Below, one piece after another: positions 34,190-42,898 of a stretch of 64,000 nt of DNA (position 1 is the stretch's first letter; every line of letters begins with the position of its first letter). The notes under the pieces were generated by a model. That model saw nothing but the letters and a program-made list of their open reading frames with translations. It was not told the origin of the DNA and did no database searches. The DNA is from Luteimonas salinisoli (GTDB lineage Bacteria > Pseudomonadota > Gammaproteobacteria > Xanthomonadales > Xanthomonadaceae), in the NCBI RefSeq assembly GCF_013425525.1, contig NZ_JACCKA010000051.1:1-64000 (forward strand), written 5' to 3'. The translations under genes and the position numbers were made by a program.

Positions 34190-34770
34190 AGGCGCGAGGC
34201 GACGAATTCCCAGTCGACCAGCTTCCAGAACGCCTCCAGGTACTTGCCGCGGTTCTCGCCGTAGTCGGGCAGGTAGGCGTGTTCCCACAGGCAGCAGGCC
34301 AGCAGCGGCGTGTCGGGGCCGGTCAGCGGCGTGACCGCGTGCGGGGTCACCGCGATCGCCAGGCGGCCGTCGTCGCGGCGCAGCAGCCACGCCCAGCCGG
34401 AGCCGAATCCGCGCAGCGCCGCCTCGTCGAACTGCGTACGGAACGCGTCCACGCTCCCGAACGCCGTCGCCAGCGCCTCCGCCAGCCGGCCCTCGGGCTC
34501 GCCGCCGCCGCCGGCCGCGGCGGGTTTCAGGCAGCGCCAGTAGAGCCCGGTGCTCCAGGCCTGGGCCGCGTGTTCGGCCATCGCCCCCTGGGCCTTGCGT
34601 ACGATCTCCTCCAGCGCGAGTTCGGCGAAGGCGGTACCGGCGATCATGGCGTTGAGAGCATCGACGTGGGCGCGGTGGTGGCCGGCGTGATGTCGCTCCA
34701 CGGCATCCCCGGAAAGATGCGGCTCCAGCGCGGTACGGTCGTAGGGCAGGGCGGGCAGGTCGATGGGCAT
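34186..34770 (-). CDS. Fe/Mn superoxide dismutase homologue with substituted metal ligands
   Basis: 194 residues from ATG 34770 (GTG 34776 would add two). The whole length follows the Fe/Mn dismutase fold (LPALPYDRTALEPHLSGD, FGSGWAWLLRRDDG, WEHAYLPDYGENRGKYLEAFWKLVDWEFV). Of the four metal ligands, His18 (LEPH) and His164 (WEHAY) remain. The second His of AAQVWNHTFYW is Thr74 (AAQAWSTGLYW), and the Asp of DVWEH is Cys160 (CLWEH). The active-site Tyr of HHxxYV is also His. Normal dismutase activity is therefore doubtful. The TAG stop lies in the adjacent repeat. Confidence 0.88.
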   Translation of the reverse strand: MPIDLPALPYDRTALEPHLSGDAVERHHAGHHRAHVDALNAMIAGTAFAELALEEIVRKAQGAMAEHAAQAWSTGLYWRCLKPAAAGGGGEPEGRLAEALATAFGSVDAFRTQFDEAALRGFGSGWAWLLRRDDGRLAIAVTPHAVTPLTGPDTPLLACCLWEHAYLPDYGENRGKYLEAFWKLVDWEFVASRL

Positions 34771-34917
34771 TGGCACCGGGTCGGAGTGGCGGCCGCGGCC
34801 CGGGAGAGGGCGCCCAGGACGCGCGAAGCCTTACAATCGGCGATTCTAACCCCCACGTCCGCCGCCGGCCTTCGCGCGATCTTCGCGCGCGGCGCGGGCA
34901 TCGAAGGAGCACGCGAG

Positions 34918-35235
34918 ATGGTCATGCAGCGGATCCAGGCCGAGGTCGAGAACCACCCGATCGTCCTGTTCATGAAGGGCACGCCGCAGTTTCCGATGTG
35001 CGGCTTTTCGAGCCGCACGGTCAAGGTACTCAAGGATGCGGGGGTCGCCGACCTGCGCACGGTCAACGTGCTGGAGGAGCCGGAGGTCCGCGCCAACCTG
35101 CCGCGCTATTCCAACTGGCCGACCTTCCCGCAGCTGTTCATCAACGGCGAACTGATCGGCGGCTGCGACATCGCCGTCGAACTGCACGAATCGGGCGAGC
35201 TGGCGAGGATGGTCGCGGAAGCGCAGAAGGCGTGA
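34918..35235 (+). CDS. grxD: monothiol glutaredoxin, Grx4 family
   Basis: 105 residues with the monothiol active site CGFS (Cys28 in PQFPMCGFSSRTVKVL), glutathione-binding WPTFPQLFINGELIGGCDI, and no N-terminal extension. Grx4 proteins carry and transfer [2Fe-2S] clusters. GGAGCACGCGAG precedes the ATG. Its stop overlaps the GTG of the following SDR gene. In many gammaproteobacteria grxD lies near a superoxide dismutase gene, as here. Confidence 0.95.
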   Translation: MVMQRIQAEVENHPIVLFMKGTPQFPMCGFSSRTVKVLKDAGVADLRTVNVLEEPEVRANLPRYSNWPTFPQLFINGELIGGCDIAVELHESGELARMVAEAQKA

Positions 35236-36035
35236 ATGCGGCGACCTTCCCTCCGAGCAGTCCCGGCCAGGGGCCGGCCGCGGCGCGGCTCGACGGCCGG
35301 GTGGTGCTGGTGGCGGGCGCGCACGGCGGCCTCGGCCAGGCCGCGTCGCTGGCCTGCGCGCGCGCAGGCGCCCGCCTCGTGTTGCTGGGACGGAGAATCC
35401 CCAAACTCAACCGCCTGCTCGATGCGATCGAGCGCGAAGCGGGCGAGGCGCTGCTGTATCCGCTCGATCTGGAAGGCGCCGGCCCCGACGATTACGCCGA
35501 GCTCGCCCGACGCGTCGAGTCCGGCTTCGGCCGGCTCGACGGCCTGCTGCACTGCGCCGCCGACTTCGGCGGCCTGACTCCGCTCGAGCACACCGACCCG
35601 GCGGCGTTCGCGCGCGCCATCCACGTCGACCTGACCGCGCGCTGGTGGCTCACCCAGGCCTGCCTGCCGCTGCTGCGGCGCGCGGCGGACGGCGCGGTGG
35701 TATTCGTGGTCGACGATGCCGACGCCACCGGCCAGGCCTACTGGGGCGGCTACGGCATCGCCCAGTCGGGACTGCATGCGATGGTGCGGATGCTGCATGC
35801 CGAACTGGCCTCTTCCCCGGTGCGGGTCTGTGGCCTGCAGCCAGGGCCGATGCGCACGCCGCTGCTCGCGCGCGCGTACGTCGAGCGCGAACGCGCCGCG
35901 GCCTGCGAGCCGGAGCGCTACGCGGGCGCTTGTGTGACATTGCTGTCGGCGGCCGGCTCTGCGCGCCGCGGCGAGGTCTGGCGACCCGGGCCCGACGCCT
36001 GCGGGATCGACCTGCCGATCGTGGCCGAGCGATGA
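35232..36035 (+). CDS. SDR-fold protein (YciK-like) lacking the catalytic Lys
   Basis: 267 residues from GTG 35232, overlapping grxD by 4 bp. The nucleotide-binding motif VLVAGAHGGLGQAASL is present, and the order of elements matches YciK. The catalytic YxxxK reads Y174GIAQ178, so Lys is Gln. The usual Ser of TSSSVG is replaced by an Asp-rich VVDDADATG. The NAG motif is HCAADFG. The loss of both catalytic residues suggests a non-enzymatic or altered role. Translationally coupled to grxD and the MarC gene. Confidence 0.82.
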   Translation: MNAATFPPSSPGQGPAAARLDGRVVLVAGAHGGLGQAASLACARAGARLVLLGRRIPKLNRLLDAIEREAGEALLYPLDLEGAGPDDYAELARRVESGFGRLDGLLHCAADFGGLTPLEHTDPAAFARAIHVDLTARWWLTQACLPLLRRAADGAVVFVVDDADATGQAYWGGYGIAQSGLHAMVRMLHAELASSPVRVCGLQPGPMRTPLLARAYVERERAAACEPERYAGACVTLLSAAGSARRGEVWRPGPDACGIDLPIVAER

Positions 36036-36628
36036 CCATCGCCTCCGCGGCACTGCTGCTGTTCCTGATCCTCGATCCGCTCGGCAACGTCCCGGTGTTC
36101 CTGGGCATGCTGCGGCGCCTGCCGCCGCGGCGGCAGCGCATCGTGCTGGCGCGCGAACTGCTGATCGCCCTGGCGGTGCTGATGCTGTTCCTGTGGGTCG
36201 GCAAGTACGTGCTGGAGCTGATGCACCTGCGCCAGGAATCGGTGTCGATCGCCGGCGGCATCGTGCTGTTCCTGATCGGATTGCGGATGATCTTTCCGCC
36301 GCCGCAGGGGCTGATGGGCGAACTGCCGGAGGGCGAGCCGTTCATCGTGCCGATGGCCATTCCCCTGGTCGCCGGCCCGTCGGGCATGGCGGCGGTGATG
36401 CTGATGGGCAGCAGCGAGCCGGAGCGGCTGGGCGAGTGGAGCCTGGCGCTGCTGCTCGCCTGGGCGGCCACCGCCGCGATCCTGTTCTCCTCCACCTGGC
36501 TGTACCGCCTGCTCGGCATGCGCGCCCTGACCGCGATGGAGCGGCTGATGGGGATGCTGCTGGTGGCGATCTCGGTGCAGATGCTGCTGGACGGCGTGGC
36601 CGGCTACCTGGGGTTGACCCCAGGCTGA
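36032..36628 (+). CDS. MarC/YhgN family integral membrane protein
   Basis: 198 residues with six hydrophobic segments and MarC motifs LFLILDPLGNVPVFLGML, SIAGGIVLFLIGLRMI and VPMAIPLVAGPSGMAAVMLM. The family's transport function is not established. The ATG overlaps the SDR stop by 4 bp. It ends the grxD-SDR-marC unit. Confidence 0.9.
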   Translation: MTIASAALLLFLILDPLGNVPVFLGMLRRLPPRRQRIVLARELLIALAVLMLFLWVGKYVLELMHLRQESVSIAGGIVLFLIGLRMIFPPPQGLMGELPEGEPFIVPMAIPLVAGPSGMAAVMLMGSSEPERLGEWSLALLLAWAATAAILFSSTWLYRLLGMRALTAMERLMGMLLVAISVQMLLDGVAGYLGLTPG

Positions 36629-36723
36629 GGCGGCCGCGCGGCCCCAGATGACAAGCACTTAGCCAACCTTGCTGAGGCGGCGGATAAAAGCCTGGCGGGA
36701 CAGGGGCTTGCGTGGTTCCGCGA

Positions 36724-36757
36724 CTGTCATTTTGCTGTCATCCGTGACGGCTATCGT
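36724..36757 (+). promoter_or_regulatory. Pho box and -10 of the Oar-like receptor gene
   Basis: CTGTCAT (36724-36730), TTTG, CTGTCAT (36735-36741) is the two-repeat PhoB box with its 11-bp period. TATCGT (36752-36757), 10 bp after the second repeat, is placed as the -10 box is in PhoB-activated promoters, where the Pho box replaces the -35. The receptor start lies 140 bp further on. Phosphate limitation is therefore the predicted inducing signal. Confidence 0.72.
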
Positions 36758-36896
36758 GTTAATCTGTTGTTAACCGCAGCGCACCTGTTCGCGCCCGGCC
36801 GGGGCTCCGACACCTTCGCAGCAAATCTTCGCATTCCGAAAAACGACCATGCGCACGTCACGCGTGGTCATCACCCACGTATCGAGGCTATCGACA

Positions 36897-39800
36897 ATGA
36901 CTCACAAGCACCGCGTCCGACTCTCCAGGCTCTCGCTCGGTCTGATCGTCGCGCTCGCCGCAGCGCCGGCGTTCTCGCAGAGCACCTCCGCCGGTGTCGG
37001 CGGTCAGGTCGTCGGCTCCGACGGCCAGCCGGTCGCGGGCGCGGAGGTCACGATCGTGCATACGGAATCGGGCACGGTGAACCGCACCACCACGGACGCG
37101 AACGGCCGCTACAACGCCCGCGGCCTGCGCGTCGGCGGTCCGTACACCATCACCATCAACAAGGCCGGCACCGGCACGGATACCGAGGACAACGTCTATC
37201 TCGCCCTGAACCAGACCGCCCAGGTCAACTCGCAGCTGAGCGGCGACATCGCCACGCTCGAGTCGGTGCAGGCGATCGGCTACGCCGGCGGCTCCGAGAT
37301 CTTCAGCGCCACCAAGATGGGCACCGGCACCAGCCTGAGCCTGCAGCAGATCGAGGCGCTGCCGTCGATCCAGCGCAACATCCAGGACTACATGCGCATG
37401 GATCCGCGCATCGCCCAGACCGACAAGGGCCGCGGCGAGATCTCCGCCGCCGGCCAGAACACCCGCTACAACGTGATCCAGATCGACGGCGTCCGCACCA
37501 ACGACCCGTTCGGCCTCGAGGCCAATAACCTGCCGACACTGCGCCAGCCGGTCTCCATGGACGCGATCGAGGCGATCGACATCGACCTGTCCAATTACGA
37601 CGCTTCCATCACCGGCGGCACCGGCGCGGTGGTGAACGCGGTGACCAAGTCGGGCACCAACGAGTTCTCCGGTTCGGCCTACTACGTCTATCGCGACCAG
37701 GACTGGGTGCGCGACAACGACGACGGTTCGCCGTTCGGCGGCTTCATCGACGAGGAGACCTACGGCGCCACGTTCGGCGGTCCGATCATCAAGGACAAGC
37801 TGTTCTTCTTCGTCAACTACGAGAAGTTCACCCGTTCGGCGCCGGGCCCGTCGTTCGGCCCCGAAGGCTCGTCCGCATCCAACATCGTCGACGGGGTGAC
37901 CAACGAGGACATCGCCGAGGCGCAGCAGATCGCGCGCGACGTCTACGGCGTGGACATCGGCGGGTATTCGGTGCCCGAAGGCCTGACCACCGACGTCGAG
38001 GAGTACGCCGCCAAGATCGACTGGAACATCAGCGACAACCACCGCGCCTCGCTGCGTTACAGCAAGCTGGAGCAGAGCGACGCCAATCTGCCGGGCCTCG
38101 GCGCCAACCAGGTCTCGCTCAACAGCTACTGGTACTCGCACGAGAAGACGTTCGAGAGCCTGGTGGCCCAGGTGTTCAGCGACTGGACCGACAGCTTCGC
38201 CACCGAGTTCAAGCTCTCGACCCGCGACTATCTCGCCGTGCGCAACCCCCTCGGCGACCGCATGCCGCAGATCCGCATCGGTCTGGGGGACCCCAATCCG
38301 GCCGATTCCGACCTGCCCGGCACCGGCCCGTTCCTCAACTTCGGCACCGAGCAGTTCACCCATATCAACCGGGTCGAGACCGAGCAGCTGTCCGCCTACG
38401 GCGCCGGCATCTTCTACTTCGGCGACCATACGCTCAAGGCCGGCTTCGACTGGGAGCGCAACGACATCTTCAACCTGTTCGGGCGCGACCTGTTCGGCAG
38501 CTACACCTTCGCCAGCCTGGACCATTTCCGCAACGGCGAGTACGCCACCTACAGCTCGCGCAGGCCGCAGCCCGGCGAGTCGTTCGAGAGCATCGCCGCC
38601 AACTACGAACAGGAGAACCTCGGCCTGTTCGTGCAGGACACCTGGGCGCCGACCTACAACCTGACCCTGAACTTCGGCCTTCGCGTCGACATCCCGAAGA
38701 TCGACGACGTGCCGCTGTACAACCCGATCGTCCAGCAGGCCTACGGACTCGACAACACCGCCACCATCGACGGCAACGAGCTTTGGCAGCCGCGCTTCGG
38801 CTTCAACTACACCTTCGACAGCGATCGCCCGACCCAGCTGCGCGGCGGCATCGGCCTGTTCCAGGGCGCCGCGGCCAACGTCTGGATCAGCAACTCGTTC
38901 CAGAACTCCGGCTACACGCCGCAGATCTACGGCATCGACGTCGGCCGGCTCGGCCCGGACGACCCGTCGCGTGAGTTCTTCTGGTCGGAGTACCCGATCA
39001 CCATGGATCCCGACAGCCAGCCGACGCCGGACAGCGACCAGCAGATGGTCGTCGCGCTGATGGATCCGGACATGGAGCAGCCGTCGTCGTGGAAGGCCAA
39101 CCTGGCCTTCGACCACGAACTGCCCTGGTACGGCATCGTCGCCTCGGCCGAGCTGCTGCTGACGAAGGTCGAGACCGCGCTGCACTACGAGATCCTGGGT
39201 CTGGGCGATCCGACCGCGATCGGTCCCGACGGCCGGCTGATGTACTACTGCGATCCGTCCGTCGCCAACGGTTCGCGCTGCAACAGCGACGTCGCCATCG
39301 AGCGCGCGGTCGCCGAGCTCGAGGCTGCCGGCGCGCTTCCGGCCGGGCTGTCCAACATCTCCGGCCTCGGCAACGACAACGTCATCTACCTGCGTCCGAC
39401 CAACAAGGGCGGCAGCCAGCAGCTGACGCTGAGCCTGACCAAACCGATGACCGAGAACTGGTCGTGGATGGCGGCGTACACCAAGACCAGCGCGGAGGAC
39501 GTCAATCCTCTGACCTCGTCGCAGGCCCATTCGAACTGGGACGGCCGCGCGATCTTCAATCCCAACGAGCCGACCGCCGACACCTCCAATTACGAGATCA
39601 GCGACCGCTTCACCGCGGCCCTGACCTGGCAGCGCGCGTTCTTCGGCGACTATCGCACCACCGCCACGGTGGTGTACGAAGGCCGCACCGGACGCCCGTA
39701 CAGCTGGACGTACCTCAACGACGCCAACGGCGACGGCGAGATCAACGACCTGTTCTACGTGCCCGCCGGCTTCGGCGACGTTGAGTTCACCGGCGGTGCG

Positions 39801-40193
39801 GCGATGGAGCAGGCCTTCTTCGAGTGGCTCAGCGAGCACCCGGAACTGATGGCGCAGCAGGGCGGCGTGGTGGAGCGCAACAGCGAGCGTTCGTCCTGGG
39901 TCAACAACTTCGATATCCGCATCAGCCAGGAACTGCCCGGGTTCTTCGACGGGCACAAGTCGGAGCTGTGGCTGGACATCCTCAACGTCGGCAACATGAT
40001 CGACAAGGACTGGGGCCAGATCAACGAGATCGGCTTCCCGTTCGGTCGCCGCGTCGCGCGGATGAACGGCATCAACGAGCAGGGCCAGTACATCTACGAC
40101 TTCAACCCGAACGGCGTCTTCAGCGAGAGGCTGTACGACAACACCGGGCAGTCGCGCTGGGCCCTGCAGCTGGGCTTCCGCTACAAGTTCTGA
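36897..40193 (+). CDS. Oar-like TonB-dependent outer-membrane receptor
   Basis: About 1098 residues. A signal peptide (SLGLIVALAAAPAFSQ) is followed by a carboxypeptidase-regulatory-like domain (about 30-100, VVGSDGQPVAGAEVTIV, TDANGRYNARGLRVGGPYT), then the plug (about 120-240, RNIQDYMRMDPRI, DGVRTNDPFGLEANN, GGTGAVVNAVTKSGTNEFSGSAYY) and a large beta-barrel ending in the outer-membrane signal FRYKF. It belongs to the Oar family of TonB-dependent transporters; the substrate is unknown. ATG 36849 would add 16 residues before the signal peptide. GAGG precedes 36897. The Pho box upstream links it to phosphate starvation. Confidence 0.9.
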   Translation: MTHKHRVRLSRLSLGLIVALAAAPAFSQSTSAGVGGQVVGSDGQPVAGAEVTIVHTESGTVNRTTTDANGRYNARGLRVGGPYTITINKAGTGTDTEDNVYLALNQTAQVNSQLSGDIATLESVQAIGYAGGSEIFSATKMGTGTSLSLQQIEALPSIQRNIQDYMRMDPRIAQTDKGRGEISAAGQNTRYNVIQIDGVRTNDPFGLEANNLPTLRQPVSMDAIEAIDIDLSNYDASITGGTGAVVNAVTKSGTNEFSGSAYYVYRDQDWVRDNDDGSPFGGFIDEETYGATFGGPIIKDKLFFFVNYEKFTRSAPGPSFGPEGSSASNIVDGVTNEDIAEAQQIARDVYGVDIGGYSVPEGLTTDVEEYAAKIDWNISDNHRASLRYSKLEQSDANLPGLGANQVSLNSYWYSHEKTFESLVAQVFSDWTDSFATEFKLSTRDYLAVRNPLGDRMPQIRIGLGDPNPADSDLPGTGPFLNFGTEQFTHINRVETEQLSAYGAGIFYFGDHTLKAGFDWERNDIFNLFGRDLFGSYTFASLDHFRNGEYATYSSRRPQPGESFESIAANYEQENLGLFVQDTWAPTYNLTLNFGLRVDIPKIDDVPLYNPIVQQAYGLDNTATIDGNELWQPRFGFNYTFDSDRPTQLRGGIGLFQGAAANVWISNSFQNSGYTPQIYGIDVGRLGPDDPSREFFWSEYPITMDPDSQPTPDSDQQMVVALMDPDMEQPSSWKANLAFDHELPWYGIVASAELLLTKVETALHYEILGLGDPTAIGPDGRLMYYCDPSVANGSRCNSDVAIERAVAELEAAGALPAGLSNISGLGNDNVIYLRPTNKGGSQQLTLSLTKPMTENWSWMAAYTKTSAEDVNPLTSSQAHSNWDGRAIFNPNEPTADTSNYEISDRFTAALTWQRAFFGDYRTTATVVYEGRTGRPYSWTYLNDANGDGEINDLFYVPAGFGDVEFTGGAAMEQAFFEWLSEHPELMAQQGGVVERNSERSSWVNNFDIRISQELPGFFDGHKSELWLDILNVGNMIDKDWGQINEIGFPFGRRVARMNGINEQGQYIYDFNPNGVFSERLYDNTGQSRWALQLGFRYKF

Positions 40194-40217
40194 TCCTCCG
40201 GGATCTGGCTGCACCAC

Positions 40218-40253
40218 AAACGGCCGGGGGCGACCCCGGCCGTTTCCTTTTCC
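40218..40253 (+). terminator. rho-independent terminator after the receptor gene
   Basis: AAACGGCCGGGG (40218-40229) and CCCCGGCCGTTT (40234-40245) form a perfect 12-bp stem with a GCGA loop. CCTTTTCC follows. It lies 24 bp past the receptor stop. Confidence 0.88.
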
Positions 40254-40302
40254 GGCCGGCGCTGCGCTACAGTGCCGCCCCCGACTGAAAACGACCACGG
40301 AC

Positions 40303-41691
40303 ATGACGGAAACGAGCAGGGCATCGAGGGCGATGCCGGTGGTGAACGCGCGGATCTACCCGCGTGGCGGCCTGGACGTACTCTCGCGCGAGGAAGTCGC
40401 GCGACTCAAGGACGCCACCCACGGCGGCATGCACGACCTGCTGCGCCGCTGCGCGCTGGCGGTACTGACCAGCGGCAGCGCCTCGGACGACCCGCGCGCG
40501 GCGCAGGAGCTGTACTCCGACTTCGACATCCAGGTGCTGCAGCGCGACCGCGGCATCCGCATCGAGCTGGTCAACGCGCCGGCGATGGCCTTCGTCGACG
40601 GCAGGATCATCACCGGCATCGCCGAGCTGCTGTTCGCCGTGGTCCGCGACCTGGCCTATACCGCGATCGAGCTCGGTCCCGAGTATGCGGTCGACCTGGA
40701 GTCGTCGGCCGGCATCACCGACGCGGTGTTCGGGCTGCTGCGCAACGCCCGCATCCTGCGCCCTGCCGACCCCAACCTTGTGGTGTGCTGGGGCGGGCAC
40801 TCGATCAACCGCGACGAGTACGACTACACCAAGCTGGTCGGCTACGAGCTCGGCCTGCGCGGGCTGGACATCTGCACCGGCTGCGGCCCGGGGGCGATGA
40901 AGGGTCCGATGAAGGGCGCGGCCGTGGCCCATGCCAAACAGCGCCTGGACCGCTCGCGCTACATCGGCGTCACCGAGCCGGGCATCATCGCCGCCGAGTC
41001 GCCCAACCCGATCGTCAATCACCTGGTGATCATGCCGGACATCGAGAAGCGGCTCGAGGCATTCGTACGGATCGGCCACGGCATCATCGTGTTCCCGGGC
41101 GGCGTGGGCACCGCCGAGGAGATCCTGTACCTGCTCGGGCTGCTGCTGCGCGAGGAGAACGCGGCGCTGCCGTTCCCGCTGATCCTGACCGGCCCCACCG
41201 CCTCGGCACCGTACTTCGAGCAGATCGACCGGTTCCTGCGCCTGACCCTGGGCGAGGCCGCGACCTCGCGCTACGAGATCATCATCGCCGAGCCGGACAA
41301 GGTCGCCCGGCGCATGGCCGAGGGGGTCGAGCGGGTGCGCGAGCACCGCCTGGCCCAGCAGGACGCGTTCTTCTTCAACTGGTCGCTGCACGTGCCGCTG
41401 GAGTTCCAGCAGCCGTTCGTGCCCACCCACGAGGCGATGGCGGCGCTGGACCTCCACCACGGCCGCAAACCGCACCAGCTGGCCGCGGACCTGCGCCGGG
41501 CGTTCTCCGGCATCGTCGCCGGCAACGTCAAGGAAGACGGCATGCGCCGGGTCGAGGAGTTCGGGCCGTTCCAGATCCACGGCGACACCGACATGATGGA
41601 GGCGCTGGACGCGCTGCTGCGCGCCTTCGTGCAGCAGCGGCGGATGAAGATCTCCGGCCAGTACCGGCCCTGCTACGAAGTGCGGGCCTGA
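40303..41691 (+). CDS. ppnN: nucleotide 5'-monophosphate nucleosidase PpnN
   Basis: 462-residue PpnN/YgdH protein of the LOG-like Rossmann family that cleaves ribose-5-phosphate from purine and pyrimidine mononucleotides; E. coli PpnN is stimulated by (p)ppGpp. The N-terminal DUF4478-like and C-terminal DUF3412-like parts flank the core with CTGCGPGAMKGPMKGAAV, VFPGGVGTAEEILYLLG and FVPTHEAM. Single gene between a terminator and the pilin operon. Confidence 0.93.
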   Translation: MTETSRASRAMPVVNARIYPRGGLDVLSREEVARLKDATHGGMHDLLRRCALAVLTSGSASDDPRAAQELYSDFDIQVLQRDRGIRIELVNAPAMAFVDGRIITGIAELLFAVVRDLAYTAIELGPEYAVDLESSAGITDAVFGLLRNARILRPADPNLVVCWGGHSINRDEYDYTKLVGYELGLRGLDICTGCGPGAMKGPMKGAAVAHAKQRLDRSRYIGVTEPGIIAAESPNPIVNHLVIMPDIEKRLEAFVRIGHGIIVFPGGVGTAEEILYLLGLLLREENAALPFPLILTGPTASAPYFEQIDRFLRLTLGEAATSRYEIIIAEPDKVARRMAEGVERVREHRLAQQDAFFFNWSLHVPLEFQQPFVPTHEAMAALDLHHGRKPHQLAADLRRAFSGIVAGNVKEDGMRRVEEFGPFQIHGDTDMMEALDALLRAFVQQRRMKISGQYRPCYEVRA

Positions 41692-41809
41692 AGACCGGTC
41701 CGGCCGCGCGCGGAGCCGGGCAGGCGCCCGCTCCGCCCGCGACCACGGTCACGCCCGCGGCGCCGCGATTGCGCTCGTCGGGCCAGACGACCGCCTGTCC
41801 CCGGCGAGG

Positions 41810-41837
41810 TTGCAACCACGCTCGCGCCGATTAGGCT
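41810..41837 (+). promoter_or_regulatory. predicted sigma-70 promoter of the pilin operon
   Basis: TTGCAA (41810-41815) and TAGGCT (41832-41837) with a 16-bp spacer lie 39 bp before fimT. No sigma-54 element (GG-N10-GC) was found here. Confidence 0.4.
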
Positions 41838-41876
41838 ACCTGCGCGCCCGTCCACGCGGGCAGGGGAGAGGATCGG

Positions 41877-42404
41877 ATGCGCCAACGGGGGTTCACGCTG
41901 GTCGAGTTGATGGTGACGGTCGCCATCGTCGCCATCCTGCTGGCGGTGGGGCTGCCGAGCTTCCAGGGCTCGATGCGCTCCAACCGGGTCGCGACCGCCA
42001 CCAACGAGCTGGTCGCGGCGCTGTCGCTGGCGCGCTCCGAGGCGCTGCGCAGCCCCGGCGGGGCGTTCGTCTGCACCACCGAGGACGGGGTCGACTGCGG
42101 CGGCGGCTGGGCCGACGGCTGGATGGTCGTGCTGGACTACGATGGCAACGAGCTCCCCGGCGGCGCCAACGACCGGGTGATGCGCTACGTCGCCGGCAAC
42201 GACAAGCTCGAGATCGTGGCCGACTCGGCGGGCGGCGCCACCTACGAGAACATGATCCGTTTCGACTCCCGCGGCCGCACCGTCGACCATGCGGTCGAGC
42301 TCGAACTCCAGCCCGCCGACTGCCCCTCGGGGCACGAACTGGTCCGCACCATCGACATCACCCCAACCGGGCAGGTCAAGACGAGGAAGAGCGCATGCAC
42401 CTGA
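41877..42404 (+). CDS. fimT: GspH/FimT family minor pseudopilin
   Basis: 175 residues. The type III signal RQRGFTLVELMVTVAIVAIL has the prepilin peptidase site G-F and Glu at +5, followed by the hydrophobic stalk. The C-terminal GspH domain includes NELVAALSLARSEAL and FDSRGRTVDH. It is processed by PilD and takes part in priming pilus assembly. First gene of fimT-pilV-pilW-pilX-pilY1-pilE; GGGGAGAG lies upstream. Overlaps pilV by 10 bp. Confidence 0.92.
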   Translation: MRQRGFTLVELMVTVAIVAILLAVGLPSFQGSMRSNRVATATNELVAALSLARSEALRSPGGAFVCTTEDGVDCGGGWADGWMVVLDYDGNELPGGANDRVMRYVAGNDKLEIVADSAGGATYENMIRFDSRGRTVDHAVELELQPADCPSGHELVRTIDITPTGQVKTRKSACT

Positions 42405-42898
42405 ACGTCATCCGCCGCGGCGGTTCCGGCGCGCGCAACGGCCAAGCCGGCTTCAGCATGATCGAGGTGATGGTGGCGCTGCTGATCCTGGCGCTGGGGC
42501 TGCTCGGTTTCGCCCTGCTGCAGACGCTCAACCTGCGCTATACCCAGAGCGCCGACTACCGCACCCGCGCCACCAACCTGGCCTACGAGCTGCTCGACCA
42601 GATGCGAGTCAACAGCCTGTCGGCGGCGGAATTTCCGTCGGCCAGTTTCGACCCCGGCGAGGTCGACGACCCCCCCCCCGGCGGCTGCCCACGCGTGACC
42701 GCCGACCGGATGCCGGTGGTCAGCGACGATGGAGTGATCGCGCGCTGGCAGTGCCAGGTGGTGCATGCGCTCGGCGAGCACGCCAGTGCGGTGGTCGCCT
42801 ACGACGCGGCCAGCGGCCTGGCCAGCGTGCAGATCACCTGGGGCGAACGCTTCACCGCCGACCCGCAGACCACGTTCGAGGTGGAGACCTTCCTGTGA
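42395..42898 (+). CDS. pilV: type IV pilus minor pilin PilV
   Basis: 167 residues. The prepilin site QAGFSMIEVMVALLILALGLLG is followed by the PilV pattern ALLQTLNLRYTQSADYRTRATNLAYELLDQMR. The remainder is a small globular domain with one Cys pair (GGCPRV, WQCQV). It is part of the minor-pilin tip complex. The stop overlaps the GTG of pilW. Confidence 0.92.
   Translation: MHLNVIRRGGSGARNGQAGFSMIEVMVALLILALGLLGFALLQTLNLRYTQSADYRTRATNLAYELLDQMRVNSLSAAEFPSASFDPGEVDDPPPGGCPRVTADRMPVVSDDGVIARWQCQVVHALGEHASAVVAYDAASGLASVQITWGERFTADPQTTFEVETFL

Noticed and set aside
36888-40304. 1138-codon reverse open frame opposite the TonB receptor
   Set aside because: Antisense to a receptor with signal peptide, plug and barrel signature; translation is Val/Asp/Arg-rich noise.
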